A stretch of DNA of 46,568 nucleotides from Phycisphaerae bacterium (GTDB lineage Bacteria > Chloroflexota > Anaerolineae > 4572-78 > J111), in NCBI GenBank assembly GCA_028285035.1, contig JANQQF010000001.1, positions 1-46,568 of the forward strand, in the 5' to 3' direction. Numbering within the stretch: the stretch's first letter is position 1; each line of letters opens with the position of its first letter. The position numbers were made by a program, and so were the translations under genes. This document shows positions 31,806 to 40,349 of the stretch, in pieces. Below the pieces are notes generated by a model. That model saw only the letters and a program-made list of their open reading frames with translations. It was not told the origin of the DNA and made no database searches.

Positions 31806-33086
31806 TTAATTATTTTCTCCTCGATACCGCAAGGCCAATATCGTAATATCGTCCGCTTGTGGTAGCCCTTTGGCAAAATAGGCCACAGAGTCAGATAATG
31901 CTTTGACGACTGATGTGATGTCATCGTTCCCCGATACAGTTTGCAGGGTCTGGCAAGCCCGATCAACCGAATAAAATTCATGCTGCGGGTTTTCAGCTTC
32001 AGTTACGCCATCCGTGTACAACACCAACATATCATCGGGCTGCATCATTAGTGTGGCAACCTCGTAGCGGGCCGTTTCGCTGATGCCTAACAGGATGCCC
32101 TTTGGTAAATCAATCAGGTTAAATGGCCCACCCTTGGTTGAGTAGAAAGGGGGATTGTGTCCGGCATTGAGGTAGGTTAATGTACCTGTTTTTACATCAA
32201 ACACGCCCACAAAGAGGGTAACAAACATACAGTCATCGTTGTTTTCGCATAGCGTTTGATTGAGGGTGGGTAGCACTGTTTCGAATGGTCCGTCTTGTGA
32301 TACCGTCATTCGCAATAGGGTGATGATACGCACCATAAAGAGTGCGGCTGGCATTCCTTTGCCTGAAACATCACCAATAGCGATGCAAATTCTGTCTTTG
32401 TCGAGGGCGAATGCGTCATAAAAATCGCCACCGACCTCTTTGGCAGGCTCCATCATCGCACAAACGTCAACTTGAGGTTGATCGGGAAATAATGGTATGC
32501 CCTGAGGTAGAATGTTCGCCTGAATTTGCCCCGCAGCCTCCAGCTCCTTTTGTAGCAGCTCAAGCTGAAACTGCTTCTCCATCGACTGCCGAATCACTTC
32601 ATTATCTTTACGGGTGCGGTTGATGAGGACCAGTAAGAGGTTCTTTATTGCTCTCGGCAAATAGATGAATTTATCCCAAAAAATGTCTTTGGGCATCACA
32701 ATCAGGCTGCAATCTTCCTGCGCTACCACAAAGGCCGAGGTTTTGCGATCTTCAATCAGTGACATCTCACCGATGCATTCGCCCCGCTCAATTGGGAAAC
32801 TGATCTGAGCGTCAGCGCTATCCAGGTAAACCTGCAAACGGCCTGAAATCAAAAGATAAAGATTATGGTTTTCCTGATCAGGGGTAATCAGAATTTCATC
32901 TTTTTGTAAATGTTGGACGGAGCAGTCGGCCAGAACAGGTTCTAACAAATCATAGGGGATATCATGAAAAAGATTATAGTGGGAAATCTCATTATCTTTA
33001 GAGGAAAGTTCGGTTGAAATCTCCGCTGAAGACATATTCTCTTCTTGAGACTGTCTTAGGTCCGATTCAATTTTTTCAATCGTCAT
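31806..33086 (-). CDS. SpoIIE/PP2C-type phosphatase with cyclic nucleotide-binding-like domain
   Basis: 426 residues. Residues 38-155 are a cNMP-binding fold (LLISGRLQVYL; RGECIGEMSLIEDRKTSAFV as the phosphate-binding cassette), 160-195 a coiled coil, and 205-422 a SpoIIE PP2C domain with metal ligands Asp221 (GGDFYDAF) and Asp239 (IGDVSGKGMPAALFM) and a later DDITILALR. It should dephosphorylate the STAS antagonist in response to a ligand at the cNMP domain, though cNMP binding itself is unproven. The ATG at 33086 is one base after the preceding stop (TGATATG), so it is coupled to the kinase gene; a TTG at 33098 is rejected. Confidence 0.9.
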   Translation of the reverse strand: MTIEKIESDLRQSQEENMSSAEISTELSSKDNEISHYNLFHDIPYDLLEPVLADCSVQHLQKDEILITPDQENHNLYLLISGRLQVYLDSADAQISFPIERGECIGEMSLIEDRKTSAFVVAQEDCSLIVMPKDIFWDKFIYLPRAIKNLLLVLINRTRKDNEVIRQSMEKQFQLELLQKELEAAGQIQANILPQGIPLFPDQPQVDVCAMMEPAKEVGGDFYDAFALDKDRICIAIGDVSGKGMPAALFMVRIITLLRMTVSQDGPFETVLPTLNQTLCENNDDCMFVTLFVGVFDVKTGTLTYLNAGHNPPFYSTKGGPFNLIDLPKGILLGISETARYEVATLMMQPDDMLVLYTDGVTEAENPQHEFYSVDRACQTLQTVSGNDDITSVVKALSDSVAYFAKGLPQADDITILALRYRGENN

Positions 33087-33087
33087 A

Positions 33088-33510
33088 TCAAGAATCAATC
33101 GTCATGATCATCGTTAAAACATTATGATCATTCTCTCGCTTATAGAAAAGCTCATCCGTATAGTTACGAATGAGATGAATGCCCAACCCCCCCTCTGCTG
33201 CATCATCAAGAGATCTAGGGAATTGGACTTCCGGATGATCGGTCGGGTCAAAAAGTTGCCCATCATCCAGAATTTCGATGGTGAATTTGGGGGGGTGGTA
33301 CATAACCTTGATCGTGATGGTAAGTTCCACTCCATCATCAGTGGCATGTTCAATCACGTTTGTTACACCTTCAACCAAAGGTAACTCTAGCTTGAAGGTG
33401 CTCTGGGGTGTAAGTCCGATGCCCTGAGCGAAAGAGTTTATCCATTCACTCAGGGTCATTAACTCACTTAGCTTATTTTTAATGATTAGGGTTGCGGAAG
33501 CAGGTTTCAT
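33088..33510 (-). CDS. Anti-sigma factor-type serine kinase (RsbW/SpoIIAB-like HATPase)
   Basis: 140 residues, a single HATPase_c_2 domain. The N box is LVEGVTNVIEHA, the G1 box EILDDGQLFDP, and the G2-like loop GGLGIHLIRNYTDELFYKR. It would bind and phosphorylate the STAS protein encoded upstream, or hold an output partner when free. It starts 39 bases after the STAS stop and is directly followed by its opposing phosphatase. No sigma factor lies nearby, so the target is unknown. Confidence 0.9.
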   Translation of the reverse strand: MKPASATLIIKNKLSELMTLSEWINSFAQGIGLTPQSTFKLELPLVEGVTNVIEHATDDGVELTITIKVMYHPPKFTIEILDDGQLFDPTDHPEVQFPRSLDDAAEGGLGIHLIRNYTDELFYKRENDHNVLTMIMTIDS

Positions 33511-33549
33511 ACGCGAATTGTGTTGGTTGGGATATTCTGGTAGGAAAAA

Positions 33550-33891
33550 TTATTCGGCTAATTCTAAACAAGCAGCCTCAAAATCATCATAGATCGGAAT
33601 CAGCTCATTAATTCCAGCAACTGTCAAGGCCTCTTGAACCACCGGGATCGGGTTGTACAGGGCCATCTTCCCACCTCGGCCTTTTAGTGCTTTAGCATTG
33701 CTTAAAAGGATACGCATGCCAAATGAGGCGATAAATTCTACCCCACTCATATCAACCAAAACCCCACCTTTCTTGGTTGATGTTTGCGCTGTGAATGACG
33801 TTTCAATCTGATTAGTACCTGGAATGTCCATTCGGCCATTCAGCTTGATATGCTTAATGCCATTGTCTAACTCAATGACTTCAAGTTGCAT
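33550..33891 (-). CDS. STAS domain anti-sigma factor antagonist
   Basis: 113 residues, one STAS domain. The phosphorylation region reads LVDMSGVEFIASFGMRILL, keeping the Ser of the DSxG motif (here ASFG, with Ala in place of Asp). It binds the HATPase kinase when unphosphorylated. It is the first gene of the four-gene module 33891-31162, with GGGAGAG before its ATG, and is divergent from the protease gene at 34086. Confidence 0.9.
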   Translation of the reverse strand: MQLEVIELDNGIKHIKLNGRMDIPGTNQIETSFTAQTSTKKGGVLVDMSGVEFIASFGMRILLSNAKALKGRGGKMALYNPIPVVQEALTVAGINELIPIYDDFEAACLELAE

Positions 33892-34085
33892 TGTTAATTA
33901 CTCTCCCCAAAACAAAATTTATTATTTTCTTATGTTACCTTATTCGTGCGCTTATTTCAAATATACGTTTATCTTGGGTTATACGGACAACCCAAAACTC
34001 TCAGGAAACTTGCCTGTTTCTCAGCTTACCTTAACCTTGTCCCCCCACAATTTGTTGTACCTTCTATTTGACAGTAGGATAGGTT

Positions 34086-34931
34086 ATGGACGACAAGCAC
34101 TTGGTATCAACCGTCAAAACCGAACGGGGGTTGATTTTACAACAAGCATTGCGTGCGATGCGACGCGCTTGGCCACTGTTGTTAGTTCCACTTTCTGCAT
34201 TTCTCGGTGTGCTGCTCTACGCCTATTTTTTTCCTGCCCTATCCCCCCCAACCCAAAACGAGATTGATGAAAACATCATTGAGGTGATGGCCTCTGTCAC
34301 CCCAGCCCCACCAGACTCAACCTTGGTCTATCAGGCCATTTTGCCTTCTTTGGTCTTTATTCAGATCGAGCGAGAGAGTACTACTGAAGATGAAAGATTT
34401 GGTCTAGGCACGGGGGTGGTGGTCAATGAGAATGGCGACATTCTAACAGCCCTTCACGTTGTCGAAGATGCAAGCGAAATACAAGTGGTCTTTGCCGACG
34501 GCACTGAAGCCGCAGCCCAGATTATTTCGGCTGAGCCAGAAAATGACATCGCTGTGTTGCAACCGAACCAACCCCCTGAGCTGATTGTCCCGGCTATCCT
34601 GGGTAGTTCAGGCGCAATGCGGGTAGGGGATGAGGCCTTTGCTGTGGGCAATCCCTTGGGGTTAACGGCCTCGATGAGCGCGGGCGTGATTTCCGGCTTT
34701 AATCGTTCAATCCCCATCGAAAACAGTGATCAACGGCTAGAAGGCCTCATTCAATTTGATACCGCCGTCAATCCTGGCAACTCCGGTGGTCCGCTGCTCA
34801 ATCGACGGGGGCAGGTGATCGGAATTGTCACTGCCTTGGCTAATCCCGCCGAGCAAAACTTTTTTGTTGGCATCGGCTTTGCTGTGCCAATTGGAACCGC
34901 CGCTTCCGCAGCCGGTGGCCTTGAATACTAA
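34086..34931 (+). CDS. Membrane-anchored trypsin-like serine protease without PDZ domain
   Basis: 281 residues. A short basic N-terminus leads to one membrane helix at about 29-50, then an extracytoplasmic S1C-type domain with a full triad: His124 (ILTALHVVEDA), Asp154 (ENDIAVLQ), Ser233 (NPGNSGGPLLN). The PDZ domains of DegP/HtrA are missing, and it ends just after the core. It would cut damaged or signalling proteins outside the membrane. It starts 15 bases before moxR's ATG with AGGAG between, so it leads the moxR operon. Confidence 0.9.
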   Translation: MDDKHLVSTVKTERGLILQQALRAMRRAWPLLLVPLSAFLGVLLYAYFFPALSPPTQNEIDENIIEVMASVTPAPPDSTLVYQAILPSLVFIQIERESTTEDERFGLGTGVVVNENGDILTALHVVEDASEIQVVFADGTEAAAQIISAEPENDIAVLQPNQPPELIVPAILGSSGAMRVGDEAFAVGNPLGLTASMSAGVISGFNRSIPIENSDQRLEGLIQFDTAVNPGNSGGPLLNRRGQVIGIVTALANPAEQNFFVGIGFAVPIGTAASAAGGLEY

Positions 34932-34946
34932 TCAACAGGAGATCTT

Positions 34947-35957
34947 ATGGACCAGCCTCAAAGCGTCAATAATGATAAGCCCATGGAGCAAGTGCTGTAC
35001 GAGGTCAAGAAAATTATCGTTGGTCAGGATATTTTGCTGGAACGACTGATCGTGGCCTTATTGGCGCGAGGTCACATCTTGGTGGAAGGGGTGCCAGGGC
35101 TGGCCAAGACAATGGCTATCAAAACGCTGGCCGAGGTCATCGGCGGGCAATTCCAGCGTATTCAGTTCACCCCTGACCTCGTGCCTTCAGATTTGGTCGG
35201 CACCCGCACCTACAACCAAAAGTCGGGCGAGTTCAATACCTCACTAGGCCCCGTTTTCACCAACCTGCTGTTAGCTGATGAAATCAATCGTGCCCCAGCC
35301 AAGGTGCAAAGTGCGCTGTTGGAGGTGATGCAGGAGCGGCAAGTGACGATTGGTCGGGAGACTCATCCCGTTCCCAATCCCTTCCTGGTCATGGCTACCC
35401 AAAATCCAATTGAATCTGAGGGGACGTATCCGCTTCCGGAAGCTCAGGTGGATCGCTTTATGCTCAAGGTGCTGGTCGGTTATCCCACGCCCACCGAAGA
35501 GTTTGTGATTGTCGAGCGGATGACCGCAGTGCTGCAAGCGGTGCAGCAGGTGCTCGACACCGAGCAGTTGTTAGCCCTGCAACAAGCCGCCAGCGAGGTC
35601 TATGTTGATCCTGCCCTGATCGAATACGCAGTCAAATTGGTCACCGCGACGCGTGACCCCAAAACTGTCGGGCAGAGCGATTTAGTCCCATTCTTGTTAT
35701 ATGGGGCCAGCCCCCGTGCCTCGATTAATCTTATTTTGGCCGCGAAGGCCCTGGCCTTTGTTCGGGGGCGAGATTACGCCTTGCCTCAAGATGTACGTGA
35801 TTTGGCCCTTGATATCTTGCGGCATCGGCTAGTGTTGTCCTATGAAGCCTTGGCTGATAACATCAGCAGTGATGACTTACTCAAGCAAATTTTAGGTGCG
35901 GTTTCGATGCCGGATGTGCCTTTGCGTGATCGACAGTTTAGCCGTAATTCTAACTAA
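34947..35957 (+). CDS. MoxR family AAA+ ATPase
   Basis: 336 residues. Walker A GVPGLAKT (48-55), Walker B LLLADEINRAP with Asp111-Glu112, sensor 1 MATQNPIE and an arginine finger region ATRDPK. MoxR ATPases act as chaperones that assemble or activate partners with VWA metal sites, which is fitting since DUF58 and two VWA genes follow. AGGAG before the ATG. The DUF58 gene begins 3 bases after its stop. Confidence 0.93.
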   Translation: MDQPQSVNNDKPMEQVLYEVKKIIVGQDILLERLIVALLARGHILVEGVPGLAKTMAIKTLAEVIGGQFQRIQFTPDLVPSDLVGTRTYNQKSGEFNTSLGPVFTNLLLADEINRAPAKVQSALLEVMQERQVTIGRETHPVPNPFLVMATQNPIESEGTYPLPEAQVDRFMLKVLVGYPTPTEEFVIVERMTAVLQAVQQVLDTEQLLALQQAASEVYVDPALIEYAVKLVTATRDPKTVGQSDLVPFLLYGASPRASINLILAAKALAFVRGRDYALPQDVRDLALDILRHRLVLSYEALADNISSDDLLKQILGAVSMPDVPLRDRQFSRNSN

Positions 35958-35960
35958 TCG

Positions 35961-36941
35961 ATGAAAACATTACAGCGGTTGCAATCCTATATTTTTTCCC
36001 CATTTAATCGGGCAGATGACTCTGATCTGGATTTGTCATTGTTGGCCAAACCAACGCCAGCCGAGACGCCAGAACGTATCTTGCAACGGCTTGAGTGGCA
36101 AGTCATTCGACGCTTAGATGGTCTATTACAGGGTGACTATCGCACGCTGTTTTATGGCGATGGCTTTGACTTTGCCGATTTGCGCGAGTACCAGCCCCAA
36201 GATGACATTCGCCATATCGACTGGAATGTGACTGCTCGGACGGACACCCTCTACGTCCGACAATATGTCGAAGACCGTGAACTGACCGCTTGGTTTCTGG
36301 TTGATCTCAGCCCTTCGATGCGTTTTGGTCCAGCTAAACGGCCCAAGCAACAAGTCCTGATCGATGTGGTGACCACCCTAGCTCGGCTATTAAGCCGAAA
36401 TGGCAACCGGGTGGGGGCCATTTTATACAACAACCAACTTGGTCGGACGATCCCGCCGCGTGGAGGGCGAAATCAAGTCCTGCGTCTAACCCGTGATCTG
36501 CTTCGCGAAACGAAAACCCTTAATCAGACGACAACCGATTTGAATGTCCTGCTCAGAGCGGGGCTGAACACCTTTCGTCGACGCTCTTTGGTATTTGTTC
36601 TCTCGGATTTTATCAGTGAGCCGGGTTGGCAGCGATCTTTGTCACTGCTCAATCGCCGCCATGAACTAGTCAGCATTCGTTTGTGGGACCCACGCGAAGT
36701 TGAGCTGCCTAACGCCGGAATGATCGTTGTTGAAGATGCCGAGACGGGCGAGCAGTTGTATGTGGACACCAGCAACCCCGAATTTAGACACCGTTTTTAT
36801 GCTGCCGCTGAACAACGCGAAGCCACCCTCAACGCTGATTTGAAACGGGCTGGCGTTGATCTCTTCGCCCTGTCTACTGAAGAAGATTTGGTCAGCGCAA
36901 TGGTTCGAATGGCCGTCTTGCGCAAAAAGCGGAAGCGGTAA
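35961..36941 (+). CDS. DUF58 family protein (VWA-like fold)
   Basis: 326 residues. The diagnostic DUF58 segment is FADLREYQPQDDIRHIDWN (about 73-91), followed by AWFLVDLSPSMRFG, where DLSPS matches a VWA metal-ion site. No transmembrane helix is evident, so it is cytoplasmic. It belongs to the conserved moxR-DUF58-VWA-VWA set, whose exact role is generally linked to stress survival, envelope integrity or protein complex assembly. Ends with a Lys/Arg-rich tail. Confidence 0.9.
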   Translation: MKTLQRLQSYIFSPFNRADDSDLDLSLLAKPTPAETPERILQRLEWQVIRRLDGLLQGDYRTLFYGDGFDFADLREYQPQDDIRHIDWNVTARTDTLYVRQYVEDRELTAWFLVDLSPSMRFGPAKRPKQQVLIDVVTTLARLLSRNGNRVGAILYNNQLGRTIPPRGGRNQVLRLTRDLLRETKTLNQTTTDLNVLLRAGLNTFRRRSLVFVLSDFISEPGWQRSLSLLNRRHELVSIRLWDPREVELPNAGMIVVEDAETGEQLYVDTSNPEFRHRFYAAAEQREATLNADLKRAGVDLFALSTEEDLVSAMVRMAVLRKKRKR

Positions 36942-36943
36942 AA

Positions 36944-36983
36944 TGTAGGGGCGTACCCTTGTGGTCGCCCAAGGCCGGGCTAC
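36944..36983. repeat. Short dispersed repeat between DUF58 and VWA genes
   Basis: TGTAGGGGCGTACCCTTGTG then GTCGCCCAAGG and GGGCTAC. GGGCG.ACC pairs with GGT.CGCCC (36948-36970). The 5' half resembles 11559-11580. It separates otherwise tightly packed operon genes by 65 bases. Confidence 0.5.
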
Positions 36984-37006
36984 ACCTTGCCTGTTGAGTG
37001 AACGTC

Positions 37007-37996
37007 ATGACCTTTATTTGGCCTTGGATGCTTATAACCCTGTTGTTGATCCCCTGTTTTGTCTGGGGATATTTCCGGCTGTTAAAAAATCGGGAGCGAG
37101 CGATGGTTGAGCTAGGGCCACTTGGCGTGGTGCAAGATCAATCGGGCCGTAATTTGGGCCGAACCCGCCATCTACCCCCCTTACTCTTTTTAATTGGCCT
37201 GACCCTACTCCTGTTTGGTTTGTCACGCCCCGAGATGATTGTAGAGCTACCCCGAGTCGAAGGAACGGTCATTTTAGCCTTTGATGTGTCCAACAGCATG
37301 ACCGCTGATGATTTGGAACCCAACCGAATGGAAGCGGCTAAAACCGCGGCGCGTCTTTTTGTGGAGAATCAACCGAGCACGGTTCAGGTTGGAGTGGTCG
37401 CCTTTAGCAATGGGGGCTTGGTCGTACAACCTCCAACTGATGACCAAACTGCCCTTCTCGATACCATCAATCGCCTCACGCCCCAAGCCGGAACCTCGCT
37501 GGGCCAAGGCATCTTCAGTGCCCTGAATGCCATTGCAGGTGAACCAATTCCGATCAATCCTGAAGCACTTGAAGATGGTGGCCTGCCCGTTGAGATTGGC
37601 CCATTCTCGTCGGCAGTGGTGCTGTTGCTCACCGATGGCGAGAATACTCGTGATCCCGACCCGCTTGAAATTGCCCAATTAGCGGCAGAGGCCGGGGTTC
37701 GGATTTATCCGGTCGGTGTTGGCAACCCCGATGGTACGATTGTTGAGGTCGATGGCTTTAACATCGTCACCCAACTTAATGAACCAGCCCTGCAAGACAT
37801 CGCCAGTCTGACGAACGGCGAATACTACCACGCGGAAGATGAGGAGAGCTTGCAAGGGATTTATCAAAATGTGGATTTGCAGTTGACGATTGATGGGGAA
37901 GAGACCGAAGTGACGGCTCTGTTTGCCGGGTTTAGCGTGCTCTTTTTTGTGATTGGCGGTTTGATCTCGCTGCTTTGGTTTGGGAGGATGCCCTGA
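37007..37996 (+). CDS. VWA domain membrane protein (BatA-like), first of a tandem pair
   Basis: 329 residues. Helices at about 5-25 and 58-75, then an external-facing VWA domain at 86-275 with a complete metal site: DVSNS (Asp93, Ser95, Ser97), the Thr in QAGTSLGQG and LLLTDGENT, and a closing helix at about 300-325. The order of two N-terminal helices, VWA and one C-terminal helix is that of Bat/YehP-like proteins. The ATG at 37007 is chosen; a GTG at 36998 is possible. The stop overlaps the next start (TGATG). Confidence 0.9.
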   Translation: MTFIWPWMLITLLLIPCFVWGYFRLLKNRERAMVELGPLGVVQDQSGRNLGRTRHLPPLLFLIGLTLLLFGLSRPEMIVELPRVEGTVILAFDVSNSMTADDLEPNRMEAAKTAARLFVENQPSTVQVGVVAFSNGGLVVQPPTDDQTALLDTINRLTPQAGTSLGQGIFSALNAIAGEPIPINPEALEDGGLPVEIGPFSSAVVLLLTDGENTRDPDPLEIAQLAAEAGVRIYPVGVGNPDGTIVEVDGFNIVTQLNEPALQDIASLTNGEYYHAEDEESLQGIYQNVDLQLTIDGEETEVTALFAGFSVLFFVIGGLISLLWFGRMP

Positions 37997-39078
37997 TGAA
38001 TTTTCAATGGCCCTGGATTTTGTTCCTGCTGGTGCTCATTCCCTTACTGATTTTGCTGTATCTCTGGATCTTGCGGCGAAGACGCAGGTTTGCGGTTCGT
38101 TATTCCAGCCTCTCTCTGATCCGCGAGGCCTTGCCCAAGCGTGCCCGTTGGCGACAACATCTTCCCTTTGCCCTTTTTCTTTTAGCAATTGCCAGTCTCA
38201 TCACCGCGATGGCTCGGCCAGAGGCTGAAGTGGAGGTGCCGTTGAGCCGGACCAGCATTATCTTGGCCATTGATGTTTCGCGTAGTATGTGCGCCACGGA
38301 TGTTTTGCCCAATCGGCTGACTGTGGCTCAAGATGCGGCCCTCGCCTTCATTGAAGATCATGCAGATAATACCCGGATTGGCATCGTGGCATTTGCTGGC
38401 TTTGCCGAGCTTGTCGTGCCTCCGACCAACGACAAAGAACAGTTGCAGGAGGCTATCCGTAACTTTACCACCTCCATCGGCACGGCCATCGGGAGTGCGA
38501 CCCTCAAATCGATTGATGCCATTGCTGAAACGAACAGTGACGTTGCCTCCAGTGCCCGCAATCTAAACCCAGATGGCGAGGAGCGGCCTCCGACTGAGGA
38601 TGGTTTGTACCAACCTGACATTATTGTGGTGCTGACGGACGGCGCGAATAGTCGTGGCCCGCTCCCTCTTGAAGCTGCCGAACAAGCCGCTGACCGCCAA
38701 GTACGAGTCTACACCATCGGCTTTGGCACCACCAACCCCGAGCAAATGGTCTGCACGGAGCAACAGCTCGGCAGTGATGCGTTTAGTGGCGGTTTCGGAG
38801 GAGGTGGAGGCGGTTTCTTTGGCGGTGGTGGAGGTGGGGGCTTCCGTCGCTTTCTCATCCTTGACGAACCCACACTGCAAGGAATGGCCGACCTAACCGG
38901 GGGTACCTATTATCGGGCCGAAAATGCCGAACAACTCTACGATATCTTCGTCAATCTGCCGACCGAAATTATCCTGCAAAGAGAGCGGTTCGAAATTAGT
39001 GCCATCTTTTCGATGTTAGGGGCACTGTTTGTTGTGACCGCTCTTGGACTGTCATTGTTGTGGTTTCGGTTTCCGTAG
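37996..39078 (+). CDS. VWA domain membrane protein (BatA/BatB-like), second of a tandem pair
   Basis: 360 residues with the same layout as the gene before it: helices at 7-27 and 57-72, VWA with DVSRS starting at Asp93 (identical position), TSIGTAIG and VLTDGANSRG, and a C-terminal helix. It probably arose by tandem duplication. A Gly-rich insertion (about 267-286, FGGGGGGFFGGGGGGG) lies in the VWA domain between YTIGFGTTNPEQ and the final helix pair, absent from its neighbour. GGGAGG 8 bases before the ATG; the start overlaps the preceding TGA. Last gene of the moxR operon. Confidence 0.9.
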   Translation: MNFQWPWILFLLVLIPLLILLYLWILRRRRRFAVRYSSLSLIREALPKRARWRQHLPFALFLLAIASLITAMARPEAEVEVPLSRTSIILAIDVSRSMCATDVLPNRLTVAQDAALAFIEDHADNTRIGIVAFAGFAELVVPPTNDKEQLQEAIRNFTTSIGTAIGSATLKSIDAIAETNSDVASSARNLNPDGEERPPTEDGLYQPDIIVVLTDGANSRGPLPLEAAEQAADRQVRVYTIGFGTTNPEQMVCTEQQLGSDAFSGGFGGGGGGFFGGGGGGGFRRFLILDEPTLQGMADLTGGTYYRAENAEQLYDIFVNLPTEIILQRERFEISAIFSMLGALFVVTALGLSLLWFRFP

Positions 39079-39104
39079 GAATTACCACACAATAACTGGG
39101 GCCC

Positions 39105-39665
39105 TTACCCCGAATACCCCGAATTTAACGAATTATTCTCCAAGTAATCCTTCATTTTATTGGGTGGTACGGTGATGTTGATGTTATGCAGTCGCCAGGT
39201 GCCGTCCTCTTGCTCCAGAACGGCCTCAAATTGGCCGGTGTATTCACTGTCATAGGTCACAATACCATCAACGGTCGCTACTTGGCCTTGGGGTAAATTT
39301 TTGTTGGTATTGAAGCCGGTTGAGATATTGATATTATGGATTTCAACGCTTTGATAGCCATCAAACAGTGCGTAGTTTGCTTCTGAAATCATCTCTTCTA
39401 CGGTTGAGGCGTCCATCTGGCGCTTGACCCGGCTTGAAAAGAGGTCGTAGGCCGTATCAGTATCACGCGCCACCATCACCTGCATAAATTCATCAACGCT
39501 TGCCTCGACGTTGCCTCGTTCTATGGCTACCCCATAAATCGCCGAGCCAAATAAAAAGGTACAGCCACCTATACAGGCACACATTCCCAGAATTGAAACG
39601 ATGCCAACAATCCATATCAGTCTACGGGATGACTTGGCTGGGTCAGGTTGATTCAAGGTTTCCAT
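39105..39665 (-). CDS. Membrane-anchored small protein, DUF4864/NTF2-like
   Basis: 186 residues. One helix at about 17-43 (LIWIVGIVSILGMCACIGGCTFLF), then a soluble domain of about 130 residues (VDEFMQVMVARDTDTAYDLFSSRVKRQM ... WRLHNINI) with the cone-shaped NTF2-like pattern of DUF4864 or DUF4878 proteins: helix pair, then a sheet ending in a Trp-rich strand. Function unknown. It converges with the VWA gene and follows ybjQ by 12 bases. Confidence 0.7.
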   Translation of the reverse strand: METLNQPDPAKSSRRLIWIVGIVSILGMCACIGGCTFLFGSAIYGVAIERGNVEASVDEFMQVMVARDTDTAYDLFSSRVKRQMDASTVEEMISEANYALFDGYQSVEIHNINISTGFNTNKNLPQGQVATVDGIVTYDSEYTGQFEAVLEQEDGTWRLHNINITVPPNKMKDYLENNSLNSGYSG

Positions 39666-39677
39666 ATAAGCCCTCGC

Positions 39678-39998
39678 TTACTTTTGTCGTAATTTTACGG
39701 CTGTTCCGAAAGCCAATAACTCCGCTGAGCCTTGCATAACGGCTGAGGTGGTAAATCGAGCACCGACGATGCCGTCTGCTCCTAACCGTTTGGCGTCACT
39801 GATCATTCGGTCGAGGGCCTGTTCCCGCGACTCAGCCAGCATCTTGGTGTACTCGCTGATTTCACCGCCGACCAGCGTGCGCAAGCCAGCCATAATATCC
39901 TTACCAACGTGTCTGGCGCGAATGGTGTTACCTTTGACCAGCCCTAACGTTTGTACAATTTCATATTCTGCAAATTCATTTTGTGTGGTAACCAACAT
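39678..39998 (-). CDS. YbjQ/UPF0145 family protein
   Basis: 106 residues from the ATG at 39998 (AGGAGAA just upstream), matching the family's usual 105-110. TQNEFAEYEIVQTLGLVKGN, RHVGKDIMAGLRTLVGGEI and RLGADGIVGARFTTS are conserved. Members form ring-shaped pentamers; a metal or heme role has been proposed but is not settled. The longer frame to 40091 has no ribosome site and would overlap the gene upstream, and is rejected. Confidence 0.9.
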   Translation of the reverse strand: MLVTTQNEFAEYEIVQTLGLVKGNTIRARHVGKDIMAGLRTLVGGEISEYTKMLAESREQALDRMISDAKRLGADGIVGARFTTSAVMQGSAELLAFGTAVKLRQK

Positions 39999-40008
39999 GA
40001 GTGTTCTC

Positions 40009-40212
40009 CTATTTGTCGACATTTTTTGCGTAATAATCATCTTCTTTGTTGGCCAGTCGGTCTTTGACCACCTGGGCGAACAAAAAGCCAACCCCTGTGA
40101 TAACCATCAGGCCGATCAAGCCAAAGGGGAAGGCCGCGATCATTCCCACAATCACTGCGGTTAACCATAAAACAGCAACGATACCTAGTAGGACATAACC
40201 TATATTTTCCAT
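40009..40212 (-). CDS. Small membrane protein, unrecognised
   Basis: 67 residues from the ATG at 40212, which follows GGAGGAAATC; an ATG at 40227 would place that ribosome site inside the gene. Two hydrophobic segments (IGYVLLGIVAVLWLTAVIVGMI and FGLIGLMVITGVGFLFAQVV in outline), then a charged tail (KDRLANKEDDYYAKNVDK). It lies 10 bases upstream of ybjQ and is likely cotranscribed with it. No family recognised. Confidence 0.7.
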   Translation of the reverse strand: MENIGYVLLGIVAVLWLTAVIVGMIAAFPFGLIGLMVITGVGFLFAQVVKDRLANKEDDYYAKNVDK

Positions 40213-40349
40213 GATTTCCTCCAACATGATGATTGTTTGTCAATTTGATGACCATCGTACAAGAAGGATGGTCGAAATGTTCGTACTTTTGCTACGAAGC
40301 GGTGTAATAATTTTAGAGAGGATGCTTGTGGGTATTTTTGGTGGATGTA

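Noticed and set aside
39999..40091. N-terminal extension of the YbjQ protein
   Set aside because: The extension overlaps the small membrane-protein gene and lacks a ribosome site, while the ATG at 39998 has AGGAGAA and gives the family length.
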